64,000 nt of DNA, from NCBI GenBank assembly GCA_035524375.1, contig DATKOZ010000073.1, positions 1 to 64,000 of the forward strand. Direction: 5' to 3'. Below the pieces are notes generated by a model. It did not search any database and was not told the DNA's origin. It worked only from the letters and a program-made list of their open reading frames with translations. The position numbers were made by a program, and so were the translations under genes. Each line of letters begins with the position of its first letter. Position 1 is the first letter of the stretch. This DNA is from Binatus sp035524375 (lineage in GTDB: Bacteria; Desulfobacterota; Binatia; Binatales; Binataceae). Positions 50,967 through 59,901 of the stretch are shown piece by piece.

Positions 50967-52229
50967 TCATGCTGCGCCGGCGGCGGCGCGTTTGCCGCCC
51001 ACCAGCCGTTCGTAGAGTGCGTCGAATTCTTTTAACCGGGCCTCGATTACCGAAGGCTGTTCGATCGAGCCGGCCACCGCCTCCAGTGTTTTGTAACCGT
51101 TGCCGGTAATTGAAACCACGATCGTTTCATCGCGCTTGATGCGTCCCTGATTGAGCAACTTGAGTGTGACCGCCAGCGTGGTGCCGCCGGCAGGTTCCGC
51201 GAAAATGCCCTCGGTGTGGGCCAGCAGCTTGATTGCGTCCACGATCTCGGCGTCGGTGGCCGCCTCGCCCCATCCGCCTGAATCGCGTACCGCGCGCAGG
51301 ACATAGAAGCCGTCGGCGGGATTTCCAATCGCGATTGATTTGGCGATCGTGTTCGGCTTGACCGGAGTGATCAGGTCCACCCCCTTGTGCAGCGCGTGAA
51401 TCACCGGTGCCGAGCCGGCAGCCTGCGCTGTATGAATTTTGAAGTCGCCGCTCTTGATAAGTCCGACTTCCTTGAATTCCTTAAATGCCTTGGCGACCTT
51501 GGGCAGAATCGTGCCGCCGGCGGTCGGCACTACGATGTGATCCGGCAAGCGCCATCCGAGCTGCTCGGCAACCTCGAAGCCGAATGTCTTCGCGCCTTCG
51601 GTGTAGTAGGGGCGCAGGTTGATATTGACGAACGCCCATCCGTATTTGTCGGCGATCTCGCTGCACAGGCGGTTCACGTCGTCGTAGTTGCCGCGGATCG
51701 TTATCACCTTGGCGCCGTAAATCGTCGAGCCGACGATTTTACCCGTCTCTACCCCCTCGGGCATAAAGATGAAACATTGCAGACCCGCGCGTGCCGCGTG
51801 TGCCGCAACCGCGGTGGCAAGATTTCCGGTCGATGCGCACGACACCACTTGAAAGCCGAAATCGCGTGCTTTGGCGATTGAAACAGAGACCACGCGGTCC
51901 TTGTACGAGAGCGTCGGATGATTGACGGTGTCATCCTTGATGTACAGGTTTTTCAGTCCGAGCTCCGCACCCAGCCGCTTTGCATGCACCAGCGGCGTAA
52001 AGCCCGAATTCGGGCCGATGTCCGGCTCGCCCTCCGCCGGCAGCAATTCGCGATAGCGCCACAGGTTATGCGGGCGCTTCTCAATCGCGGCCCGCGAAAC
52101 TGCCGCCCGAATCTTGGCGTAATCGTAAATTACTTCGAGCGGGCCGAAGCAAGTCTCGCACACGTGAAGTGGCTTGATCGGGTAATCCTGCCCGCATTCG
52201 CGGCATTTCAAGTTCGTGACAAAACTCAT
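50967..52229 (-). CDS. thrC: threonine synthase
   Basis: 420 residues from the ATG at 52229 with AGAGAGGGAAA upstream; the open frame extends further but runs into the preceding gene. N-terminal zinc-ribbon-like CRECGQDYPIKPLHVCETCFGPL, PLP-lysine in SYKDRVVSVS, and glycine loop CASTGNLATAVAAHAA. Converts O-phosphohomoserine to threonine. In this riboswitch operon, consumption of phosphohomoserine competes with methionine synthesis, which explains the SAM control. Asd (56267-57271) supplies the same pathway. Confidence 0.94.
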   Translation of the reverse strand: MSFVTNLKCRECGQDYPIKPLHVCETCFGPLEVIYDYAKIRAAVSRAAIEKRPHNLWRYRELLPAEGEPDIGPNSGFTPLVHAKRLGAELGLKNLYIKDDTVNHPTLSYKDRVVSVSIAKARDFGFQVVSCASTGNLATAVAAHAARAGLQCFIFMPEGVETGKIVGSTIYGAKVITIRGNYDDVNRLCSEIADKYGWAFVNINLRPYYTEGAKTFGFEVAEQLGWRLPDHIVVPTAGGTILPKVAKAFKEFKEVGLIKSGDFKIHTAQAAGSAPVIHALHKGVDLITPVKPNTIAKSIAIGNPADGFYVLRAVRDSGGWGEAATDAEIVDAIKLLAHTEGIFAEPAGGTTLAVTLKLLNQGRIKRDETIVVSITGNGYKTLEAVAGSIEQPSVIEARLKEFDALYERLVGGKRAAAGAA

Positions 52230-52257
52230 GGGTTTCCCTCTCTCTATTGTCTTCCGA

Positions 52258-52956
52258 TCATGCGGGACTCGCGGCATTTCGTTCGCGCTGCGCGGCTCCG
52301 CATCGGCACCCCGGTCGCGCCGCAATCGGCGTGATTCGCACGCGCGCAGAACCGCTCCCGTCATAAGCCAGCATTCTCCCCGCCAGAGCTGGCATGTCGC
52401 CGCGGATGACGCGGATAGCCTCTTCCGCCTGCGCGACTCCGATCGCACCGGCGATTGGACCGACGATTCCGGCTTCCCGGCAGCTCTGCGCGTCGGCATC
52501 GTCGGGCGGGCTCTCAAACAGGCAACGAATGCACGCGCTTGCGCCGGGGATTACCGTCATCGCCTGTCCGGACATCGCAAGTACGCCGCCGTATACGAAG
52601 GGGCGGCCGGCCGCGACGCAGGCGTCATTGAGCAGGAATTTTGCGGTCGGATTGTCGGTCGCGTCGATTATAAAATCGTGGCTTTTCGTCAGAATTGCAC
52701 AGTTAGACGCGTCGAACGCAGCAATATGGCTTTCGATTTCGGTTCCGGGAAATCTAGCAGCAAGCCGGCGCGCGGCGGCGTCCACCTTGGGCAGGCCAAT
52801 GTCGTCGATGCGATAGATCACCTGGCGGGCAAGGTTCGACAGCTCGACCGGATCGGGATCGATCAGCGTCATCGCGGCTCCAGCCCGCGCAATCGCCCAT
52901 GCAGCCGGGCATCCAAGCCCGCCGGCTCCGACGATCAATATGCGTCCTGTTGACAT
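52258..52956 (-). CDS. ThiF/MoeB-family adenylyltransferase (E1-like)
   Basis: 232 residues from the ATG at 52956; the longer frame to 53076 would start inside the riboswitch. Intact nucleotide loop ILIVGAGGLGCPAA, IDPDPVELSNLARQ with the conserved Asp and Arg, DATDNPTAKFLLNDAC, and CIRC plus C-terminal CRC for zinc. It activates the C-terminus of a carrier protein, most likely the CysO-like protein of the same operon. It lacks the first ~25 residues of MoeB and has no rhodanese domain. Confidence 0.9.
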   Translation of the reverse strand: MSTGRILIVGAGGLGCPAAWAIARAGAAMTLIDPDPVELSNLARQVIYRIDDIGLPKVDAAARRLAARFPGTEIESHIAAFDASNCAILTKSHDFIIDATDNPTAKFLLNDACVAAGRPFVYGGVLAMSGQAMTVIPGASACIRCLFESPPDDADAQSCREAGIVGPIAGAIGVAQAEEAIRVIRGDMPALAGRMLAYDGSGSARVRITPIAARPGCRCGAAQRERNAASPA

Positions 52957-53052
52957 CGCAATTCTTACGCTTCTCCCGTCTTCGAGAGCTGCGCCGGAAC
53001 GCGCCGCGATTCCTGCAAAATAAAGATAATGACGAGGGTGAAATACTCTCGC

Positions 53053-53166
53053 CTTATCTTCCAAGGGTTGCTCCACCGGGAACCCTTGCAGGAGTTAGCA
53101 CCAGCACCCATTACGGGCCGGTTGCTGCGGCATCAGCGGGCCAGTCCCTCCGCCGCTCTCGATAAG
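53053..53166 (-). ncRNA. SAM-I (S-box) riboswitch
   Basis: Minus-strand RNA reading CTTATCGAGAGCGGCGGAGG...ACTGGCCC...TGATGCCGCAGCAACC...GGTGCTAACTCCTGC...GGAAGATAAG. P1 is CTTATC/GATAAG; the GGAGGGACTGGCCC, GCAGCAACC and GTGCTAA.TCC.GC cores match the class. It ends 96 nt before the ThiF-like gene. It should switch off the downstream sulfur genes when S-adenosylmethionine is high; the expression platform (terminator or ribosome-site masking) is not clear. Confidence 0.93.
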
Positions 53167-53384
53167 GCTGCAATCGATGCAGTTGCCTAAAGCTAGTATG
53201 GGGGAAGGCGCTTGTCAATCGACCGACCAAGCGGTCAGGCGAATTCAGACCCGATTTGGTTGCCAGCTAGGCCGCGTTCTGCTTAATTTACCCGCAACAA
53301 TTTTCCGGCCGGGAGGATGGCTGGCAAAATTGGCGTGCCGCAGGAGCGGCGCCGCCTAAAAGAATCGACCGTGGGAGGACGAGA

Positions 53385-54722
53385 ATGAAGTTTCGAGTAG
53401 TAAAAGCCGGTGCGACGCTTGCGCTTGCGCTGCTGATGGGTGTGCTCCTGATGAACATGTCGGCCTGCGATCCATGCAGCTCATGCGGTGGTGGAACCCG
53501 TACTGCCACTCCCACTAAAACGCCTCCTCCGTCGGCATGTTCGGGCCAGGGACTGATGGGAATCGATCCGGTCCACAATATCGGCTATGCGCCGCTGATC
53601 GCGACCGACAGCTCCGGCAATGCGCAAGTCGCGGTGATCGATCTCTCCGTCGGCGCGGCAAACCCGATTCTCAAGACGATATCGCTGACCGGCGCTCAAG
53701 AAGCGGTTGCGTCAACGTACGATTCCGTAAATCAACAAATTCTGGTCGAGGCATTTGCATTTGACGTCGGAACAGCCGGCGTGACCGACGTAGCGCCTGG
53801 CGTCAACATCTTCGTAATCGCCACGAGTTCTCAATCGGTAACCAGTGTGGTTCCCGCCAGCGGCCTCTCCGCGGGGCGTGGCGGAGTCGTCGACGATCCG
53901 AACAACAATCGTGCATTCGTGGCCGGCGAGAGTGACATTGGAATTCTCGATACCTCACAGAGCCCGCCGGCGTGGAGCTCAACGTCGATTGTCGAAACGG
54001 TATGCAGCGACTCGCTTGCGTTCAACCTGAACACGGGAATTCTGTTCATTTCCTGCGACGGCGACAATGACATAATTGACACGACCACGCTGCCGCTGGT
54101 TCCTCAAGCCCTGGAGCAGACCGGCGAAATTGACGACGGTGTAGCGTTCGACGTAACCACCAACATCGCGGTCCTCAGTCCGGAGTTCGAGGACAACGCG
54201 CACGTCTATAATTTCAACAGTCTCGACACGACTGTCACCCCGGCAACTGCCGATATTCTCTTGATTCCGGGGCTCGGAACCGGCGAGGTGTTTGGCGAGG
54301 GCCCGGGCGGGGAGGCGGTAGCCAACTGTACGACCCATCAGGCCATTACCGCTGGAGAAGACGACCAGAACTTCAAGCTGATCCAGATGCCTTCCAAGCC
54401 GGTTTCCGCCTCGACCCCGCTCAACAACAACGGGCAGCCCGGTTCGGGAACCTCTCCGGATGCCGCGTCGGCGTATGAAATCGCTGCGGCGGTGACACCG
54501 CTTGGGCCGTCGGAACAGCAGTTGTTTATCCAGGGCGATCCGAACGGGATAACGATCGATCCGGAGCATAATTTCTTCTATGCGCTGGCGACCGACGGGG
54601 AGGAAAATCAGTTCCTCATTCGGATCGATCTGACGACCCCAACGCCGCCGCTGGGTGGAAATCCCAACGGCCCGACGACGTGGGTTCCTGCGGGTGCGAC
54701 AACCGTTATTCCATTGCCGTGA
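53385..54722 (+). CDS. Cys-rich lipoprotein with beta-propeller-like body (1)
   Basis: 445 residues, ATG with GGGAGGACGAGA upstream. Lipoprotein signal peptide with lipobox LNMSAC-type MNMSAC and then DPCSSCGGGT, an unusual Cys-rich stretch, followed by a Thr/Pro spacer (TATPTKTPPP). The body alternates short beta strands in ~45-residue units (DDPNNNRAFVAGESDIGILD, DGVAFDVTTNIAVLS), consistent with a propeller. Tandem paralogue downstream. Divergent from the riboswitch operon; the ~220 bp between them should hold both promoters. Confidence 0.75.
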   Translation: MKFRVVKAGATLALALLMGVLLMNMSACDPCSSCGGGTRTATPTKTPPPSACSGQGLMGIDPVHNIGYAPLIATDSSGNAQVAVIDLSVGAANPILKTISLTGAQEAVASTYDSVNQQILVEAFAFDVGTAGVTDVAPGVNIFVIATSSQSVTSVVPASGLSAGRGGVVDDPNNNRAFVAGESDIGILDTSQSPPAWSSTSIVETVCSDSLAFNLNTGILFISCDGDNDIIDTTTLPLVPQALEQTGEIDDGVAFDVTTNIAVLSPEFEDNAHVYNFNSLDTTVTPATADILLIPGLGTGEVFGEGPGGEAVANCTTHQAITAGEDDQNFKLIQMPSKPVSASTPLNNNGQPGSGTSPDAASAYEIAAAVTPLGPSEQQLFIQGDPNGITIDPEHNFFYALATDGEENQFLIRIDLTTPTPPLGGNPNGPTTWVPAGATTVIPLP

Positions 54723-54750
54723 CGCTGTTGGACTATTTGGGAGGACGACA

Positions 54751-56169
54751 ATGAATTACCGCTTAATAAAGATCAGCATTACGCTGGGGCTGGCGTTGCT
54801 CTTGGGCATCGGGCTGTTGAACATGTCCGCCTGCGACCCATGCCATTCATGCGGTGGTGGGACGCCGACGCCGACCCATACTCATAAACCGACTCCCACT
54901 CCGACTCAGGCGCCCAATGCCTGCCTGCCGTCCAGTTCGATTGGAGTGCTGGTACAGGACACGAATGTAACGGCATACGTTCCGCAGAGCGACTGGGAAG
55001 AAGACGGCACGACGGGGATCGCGGTCGTTCCGATCGAAACCAGCACCGGGATTGCCGGTAAAGCCACCGGACCTGCTGCGGCGCCGTCGCCGAGTTTGAT
55101 TACGACGCCGAACTTTGTGAATTCCTGCTCGTCGAACTCCACTACCGGCCTGTCCGTTTGCGTCGCAAACAACACCGATGTCTATCTGCTTAAGGGAACC
55201 TCCCTTGGCCAGACGTTGACCAGTGGCGCGACCGGCAGTCAGAGTTTCACCGGTGGCGACTGCGAGAACTGCGGCGTAGTGATCGATTCGACCACCAACA
55301 AAGCGCTGATTACGATGGGCTTGAGCGCTGGAGACCGCACCGCCGGCGAAATTGGCCTGGGCGGTCCCGGAGGTTTCCAGTTCCTCGATCTGGAGGGCAC
55401 GCCTACATTTGAAAGCCCGATTGGCGCGGGCACGTTCACTTCCGAAGACGTTTCGATCGATCCGGTTCGCCACTTGATCCTCTCGCCGGTGGAAGGCGGA
55501 TTCAACAGCATGTCTCCGAATTACCAGATTGTCGATGTCAGCCTCGGCACGACTTCGCCGGTGATATACAATCAAACGCTTACCGATCCCATCGGCGACG
55601 GCGATCTTGATTCCGCCGCCGAGGACTGCACGACCGGTATTGCCATCGCGACCGATGAATTCACCGGCCAGTTGTTTCTCGCCGACCTGACTCAGGCAAA
55701 TTTTATTTCAGGCTCGCCCGGCACATGGTCGAGCACCGGGCAGCAATTCGAGGAATTTCCAGAGTTTGAGGAGGAATTCCCGGGGCTGAGTGCGGGCACT
55801 TGCGGCGCTGCCGTCGCCCCCGGCACCCACCTTGCCATCATTACGGGAGAGTTTGGCGGCAACATAGAGGGCGTCGTTCAGTTGCCGTCGACATCGGGGC
55901 ACCACACTCCCGCTGCGGCTGATTATGTGCAGTTCACAATGCCGACGCTGCCTGACGAGAGCGAATGGGATCAGGGCTTCGATCCGCATCCGGTCACCGC
56001 ATATGTAAGTCCCAACACAGGTAAATCCTATGCCGTTCTGGGAAATGAGGAGTTTTCCTATCTGGCAGTGGTCGATTTGCAGGCTGTGCTGAACGCGCCC
56101 CGATCGGCCACTCATGTGGCGAGCGATCCGCTGCCGGATGGTGTGGTGACCTACATCCCGCAGCAGTAG
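54751..56169 (+). CDS. Cys-rich lipoprotein with beta-propeller-like body (2)
   Basis: 472 residues from the ATG at 54751 with GGGAGGACGACA upstream. Lipobox LLNMSACDPCHSCGGGT, the same N-terminal arrangement as the neighbour, then a PT-rich spacer (TPTHTHKPTPTPTQ). The body has about six units that track the first paralogue loosely, with internal acidic stretches (EEFPEFEEEFPGLSAG). Probably exposed on the outer membrane. The first and second genes are 28 bp apart and likely co-transcribed. Function is unknown. Confidence 0.75.
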   Translation: MNYRLIKISITLGLALLLGIGLLNMSACDPCHSCGGGTPTPTHTHKPTPTPTQAPNACLPSSSIGVLVQDTNVTAYVPQSDWEEDGTTGIAVVPIETSTGIAGKATGPAAAPSPSLITTPNFVNSCSSNSTTGLSVCVANNTDVYLLKGTSLGQTLTSGATGSQSFTGGDCENCGVVIDSTTNKALITMGLSAGDRTAGEIGLGGPGGFQFLDLEGTPTFESPIGAGTFTSEDVSIDPVRHLILSPVEGGFNSMSPNYQIVDVSLGTTSPVIYNQTLTDPIGDGDLDSAAEDCTTGIAIATDEFTGQLFLADLTQANFISGSPGTWSSTGQQFEEFPEFEEEFPGLSAGTCGAAVAPGTHLAIITGEFGGNIEGVVQLPSTSGHHTPAAADYVQFTMPTLPDESEWDQGFDPHPVTAYVSPNTGKSYAVLGNEEFSYLAVVDLQAVLNAPRSATHVASDPLPDGVVTYIPQQ

Positions 56170-56197
56170 CTTCGCCGATTACCTGACGCACGAAAGC

Positions 56198-56237
56198 AAA
56201 GCGCCGGCCCCCGAAAAGGGGCCGGCGCTTTCATTTT
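56198..56237. terminator. bidirectional rho-independent terminator
   Basis: 14-bp perfect stem AAAGCGCCGGCCCC/GGGGCCGGCGCTTT with loop CGAAAA and T-rich flank on the plus side, located between the convergent lipoprotein and asd genes. It serves the plus-strand lipoproteins; a shorter A/T flank may serve asd. Confidence 0.85.
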
Positions 56238-56266
56238 GATCTGGCTGGTTATGCGGCGGGGTTCTC

Positions 56267-57271
56267 TTACGAAATCAGCAATTCCGCGATTTGGACGCCG
56301 TTTAATGCGGCGCCTTTGCGCAACTGATCGCCTGACACCCAAAAATTCACCGCGTTGCCGCAACTGATGTCGTCCCTGATGCGGCCGACCAGGCAATCGT
56401 CCCGCCCTTCGGCAAGAATCGGCATCGGATAGCGATTATTCGCGGGATCGTCCATTACGGTCAAACCGGCAAATTTTCCGAATGCCGCGCGCGCTCCCGA
56501 TGCGCCGACATGCCGCTGCGTCTCGGCGTTGACTGAAATCGAATGCGCGGTGAAGACCGGCACGCGCACGGTTGTCGCGGAAATCGCAAGCTCGGGCAGG
56601 TCGAGAATCTTGCGCACCTCGTTGACCAGCTTCATTTCCTCGCCGGTGTAGCCGCCCTCGGTGAATTTGTCGATGTGCGGTATCACGTTGAACGCGATCC
56701 GATGCTGGAAGTATTTCGGTTTCAATTCCTCGCCGCGCGCCCATGCAAGCGTCTGCTCGCGCAACTCCGCAACGCCGTTCACGCCGGCACCTGACACCGC
56801 CTGAAAGCTCGTCGCGATTACGCGCTTCAGTCCGCCCGCATCATGCAGCGGCTTCAGCGGCATCACCGTGACGATCGTCGTGCAATTTGGGCAGGAGACG
56901 ATTCCCTTGTGTGCGCGCGCCGCGGCACCGTTGATTTCCGGCACCACCAGCGGCACTTCCGGGTTCATTCGGAACGCATTCGACTTGTCGACGACGACCG
57001 CGCCCGCCTTCACCGCATGGGGGGCGAACTCGCGCGCCTGTTCGGTTCCAGCGGAAAAGAGGACGATATCGATTCCTTTGAACGAGTTTGCATCCAGAGT
57101 TTGTACGGGAATTCGCTCGCCCTTAAACTCGACAGTTTTGCCCGCCGAACGCGCCGATGCATACGCGCGCAGCTCCCGGACCGGGAAATTGCGCTGTTCG
57201 AGGATCTTCAGCGTCGTCTGTCCAACCGCGCCGGTGGCTCCCACCACCGCTATTCGCTGTGCACTGGCCAT
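56267..57271 (-). CDS. asd: aspartate-semialdehyde dehydrogenase
   Basis: 334 residues. NADP motif VVGATGAVGQTTL, catalytic Cys in SCPNCTT, substrate segment FQAVSGAGVNG, and His in RVPVFTAHS. Makes aspartate semialdehyde, precursor of lysine, threonine, methionine and diaminopimelate. It feeds thrC of the nearby riboswitch operon but is a separate unit. Normal length. Confidence 0.96.
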   Translation of the reverse strand: MASAQRIAVVGATGAVGQTTLKILEQRNFPVRELRAYASARSAGKTVEFKGERIPVQTLDANSFKGIDIVLFSAGTEQAREFAPHAVKAGAVVVDKSNAFRMNPEVPLVVPEINGAAARAHKGIVSCPNCTTIVTVMPLKPLHDAGGLKRVIATSFQAVSGAGVNGVAELREQTLAWARGEELKPKYFQHRIAFNVIPHIDKFTEGGYTGEEMKLVNEVRKILDLPELAISATTVRVPVFTAHSISVNAETQRHVGASGARAAFGKFAGLTVMDDPANNRYPMPILAEGRDDCLVGRIRDDISCGNAVNFWVSGDQLRKGAALNGVQIAELLIS

Positions 57272-57313
57272 CGGCTGATATTACCGTGCCGCGTCAAGCG
57301 AATTAAGACCCTG

Positions 57314-58090
57314 CTATCGCAGTTTCCTGCCCGTGCCGCGCTTCTGCGCAATCGTGGCATGGCCGCCGAGGGCGGCCCATCGCACTTGGCGCGCGATGCC
57401 GTTCATTACGTCCAACTCGCGCGCATCCAGGCCGCTGCGGCCGAAGATCGTCCGGAGCGTGAACATTAAATGGTCCGGATTGTCTTCGGGCAAAAAACCG
57501 ATCGACACCAGCGCCTGCTCGATCCGTTCCAGCATCGCATCGACTTCCACCGCAGGCGCAAATGCGGCCGGCTCCCGGGCGGGGGCGGCCGAGCCAAGCG
57601 CCATCATCATTTCGTAAGCTACGACCACAATCGCCTGCGCGAGGTTGAGCGATGGATATTCCGGCGCGGTCGGAATCGTGATCAGCCGCTGGCATAGCTT
57701 GAGTTCATGATTGGTAAGGCCGTGATCTTCTGGACCGAAGATGAAAGCGATCCGATTGGAGCGGGCAAGCGCCGCCATTTCCGCAGCCGTCTCGCGCAGC
57801 GGGCGTGCCGCACTGCGATAGGGGCCCGGCCGGCAGGTCGTGCCGACCGTGACGGTGCGATCGTGCAGGGCAGCCGGCAGGTCCGCGAAGGTAGCCGCGG
57901 CCTTCAAGACGTCGTCGGCATGAACGGCCATTGCCGCGGCGGCGCGGCGATTGGTGCCTTTGGACGGCGGAGCGCCGACAATTCGCAGGTCGGCGAAGCC
58001 CATGTTTTTTATCGCGCGCGCGGCCGCGCCGACATTGCCCGCCGACTTGGGCCTGAAGAGTACGAATGCGAACCGATCGCGCGCCGCCAT
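57314..58090 (-). CDS. SPOUT-fold RNA methyltransferase, TrmJ-like
   Basis: 258 residues from the ATG at 58090 (a TTG at 58108 is possible). N-terminal motif LFRPKSAGNVGAAARAIKNMGF, then IFGPEDHGLTNHEL and PSLNLAQAIVVVAYEMMM, the three knot motifs of TrmH/TrmJ-type 2'-O-methyltransferases. Likely target is tRNA position 32 if TrmJ. It is 42 bp upstream of asd on the same strand. Confidence 0.9.
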   Translation of the reverse strand: MAARDRFAFVLFRPKSAGNVGAAARAIKNMGFADLRIVGAPPSKGTNRRAAAAMAVHADDVLKAAATFADLPAALHDRTVTVGTTCRPGPYRSAARPLRETAAEMAALARSNRIAFIFGPEDHGLTNHELKLCQRLITIPTAPEYPSLNLAQAIVVVAYEMMMALGSAAPAREPAAFAPAVEVDAMLERIEQALVSIGFLPEDNPDHLMFTLRTIFGRSGLDARELDVMNGIARQVRWAALGGHATIAQKRGTGRKLR

Positions 58091-58195
58091 CGAATCATCA
58101 TAGCGCAAGGAACGGGCATCGTTCGCGGATCGCGGTTCAGATTTTCAAGCGGCGGAATATTCGCTAGTTTGAATTGTTGGCATGCGGGATTCGCG

Positions 58196-58852
58196 ATGAA
58201 GATAATCTCCTTTGGCGACGTTCACATGGCGACGCGCAACCTGGCGCGGATGAGCGACGCCATGCGCGATTGCAACCTCGTGATCCTGTCCGGCGATCTG
58301 ACCAATTTCGGCGGAATCGACGATACGAAAAGAGTACTGAGCGACGTGCGCCGCGCATGCCCCAACGTGCTGGCCCTGCCGGGCAACCTTGACCAGCGGG
58401 AGGTCATCCCGTTCCTCGAAGCGGAAGGAATCGCGCTGCATGGCAAGGGCCGTATCGTCGACGGTGTCGGCATCTTCGGATGCGGCGGCTCGAACCTCAC
58501 GCCGTTTCATACCCCGACCGAGCTAACCGAGGACGAAATCTACGCGGCGCTCCGCGCTGGATACGAAGCGGTCCGGGATACCCGCCCGCTCTTGATGATT
58601 TGCCATACGCCGCCGTTTGAGACCAAGTGCGATCGCATCCGCTCCGGCCAGGCGGTGGGCAGCACGGCGGCACGCCGCTTTATCGAGGAGGTGAAGCCAG
58701 ACGTTTGCATCTCGGGCCACATCCACGAGTCGGCCGGCGTTGACGAAATCGGACCGACGCGCATATTCAATGCGGGCCCCTTCAAAGGGGGCGGGTATAT
58801 TGTCGTTGAATCGGCAGGGCGGCAACTGGACGCGAGGCTCGAATTTCTTTGA
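58196..58852 (+). CDS. metallophosphoesterase (calcineurin-like)
   Basis: 218 residues from the ATG at 58196; an open frame continues far upstream but runs antisense over the methyltransferase gene. All metal motifs present in order: GDVH, ILSGDLTN, LPGNLD, ICHTPPFE and SGHIHE. Binuclear metal phosphatase or phosphodiesterase, substrate unknown. Cytoplasmic, no signal peptide. Confidence 0.9.
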   Translation: MKIISFGDVHMATRNLARMSDAMRDCNLVILSGDLTNFGGIDDTKRVLSDVRRACPNVLALPGNLDQREVIPFLEAEGIALHGKGRIVDGVGIFGCGGSNLTPFHTPTELTEDEIYAALRAGYEAVRDTRPLLMICHTPPFETKCDRIRSGQAVGSTAARRFIEEVKPDVCISGHIHESAGVDEIGPTRIFNAGPFKGGGYIVVESAGRQLDARLEFL

Positions 58853-59008
58853 CGTACCGGCGCATTCGCTCGCGGGACAGTCGATTCAGGTGTACGCCGG
58901 TAAAATCGCCAATGGCTGGCCGCTCATATTGCGGCATATTCCGCAATTGTTGCGGCGCTTCCGCCCCGGCCGCGGAGCGTGACTGGCAGATAGGGAGAGT
59001 TAGTTTCG

Positions 59009-59884
59009 ATGGGTAAGAGTGAACAGGTCAGGATGCGGTTCGATCACGTATCGATCGCGGTCAAATCGATCGACCGCGCGTACGAATTCTTTGCGAAATA
59101 TTTTCCGATCAAGCTCCGCAACCAGAAGACGCTGGAAAGCCAGGTCAGCGGCTCATTCTACTGGATGGATTTCCATCTGGGCGGCTTCGTCGTGGAGCTG
59201 ATCGAGGACCCGCCGGGCAAGCCCGGGTTCGTCACGAAATTTATCGAACGGCGCGGCGAAGGGATGCATCATCTGTCGATTGCGGTCGATAATCTCCCGG
59301 CGCTGGTGGGCCCATTAAAGGCCGGCGGCGTGCGAATCGTGGACGAGCAGCAATTCGAGTCCGGCGCCGCCACTGCGTTCATCTCGCCGCGCTCGGCCTT
59401 CGGTGCGCTGGTGCAGTTGTGGCACGTGACCGACTTCGACGGCATGACACAGCATCCCAAGCGTGACGGCCTGGCCTATTTCGATCACGTTTCGCTGGCG
59501 GTTCGGGACATCAACTCTGCCTATTCGTTTTTCACCAAATATTTTCCGGGCACGAAGGCGGAGCACGAGCCGCATGTCAGCAATTCCGAGGGCAACTTTT
59601 CGCTCGGCCACATCCAGATCGCCGGTTTCCGATTGGAGTTCATCCAGAGCCCGCCCAACGCGCACGCCAACGACTTTGTCGGCAAGTTCATCAACAAGTA
59701 CGGCGAGGGGATGCATCACGTATCGATCGATCTCAAGGACTTCGATGGCACTTGTGAACGGATGAAACGCGACGGCATCCGCATCGTTGATGAGAAGCGC
59801 AACTTCCGGGGCGAACGGCAATTTTTCATATCGCCGCGCTCGGCGTTTGGTGTGCTGATCCAAGTCTGGGACGGAATCAATTAG
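59009..59884 (+). CDS. tandem VOC-domain dioxygenase-like protein
   Basis: 291 residues made of two VOC (glyoxalase/HPPD-fold) halves. Half 1: FDHVSIAVKSIDRAYEFF, EGMHHLSIAV, FISPRSAFGALVQLW. Half 2 repeats this: FDHVSLAVRDINSAYSFF, EGMHHVSIDL, FISPRSAFGVLIQVW. Each half keeps two His and one Glu-like position for a metal. Shared with 4-hydroxyphenylpyruvate dioxygenase or methylmalonyl-CoA epimerase-type proteins. The two halves likely arose by duplication. Substrate unknown. Confidence 0.8.
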   Translation: MGKSEQVRMRFDHVSIAVKSIDRAYEFFAKYFPIKLRNQKTLESQVSGSFYWMDFHLGGFVVELIEDPPGKPGFVTKFIERRGEGMHHLSIAVDNLPALVGPLKAGGVRIVDEQQFESGAATAFISPRSAFGALVQLWHVTDFDGMTQHPKRDGLAYFDHVSLAVRDINSAYSFFTKYFPGTKAEHEPHVSNSEGNFSLGHIQIAGFRLEFIQSPPNAHANDFVGKFINKYGEGMHHVSIDLKDFDGTCERMKRDGIRIVDEKRNFRGERQFFISPRSAFGVLIQVWDGIN

Positions 59885-59901
59885 CTGCGCCGCGGCCCGC
59901 A

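Noticed and set aside
52957..53076. Upstream extension of the ThiF-like gene
   Set aside because: The extra codons lie within the riboswitch and its spacer and do not resemble the family N-terminus.
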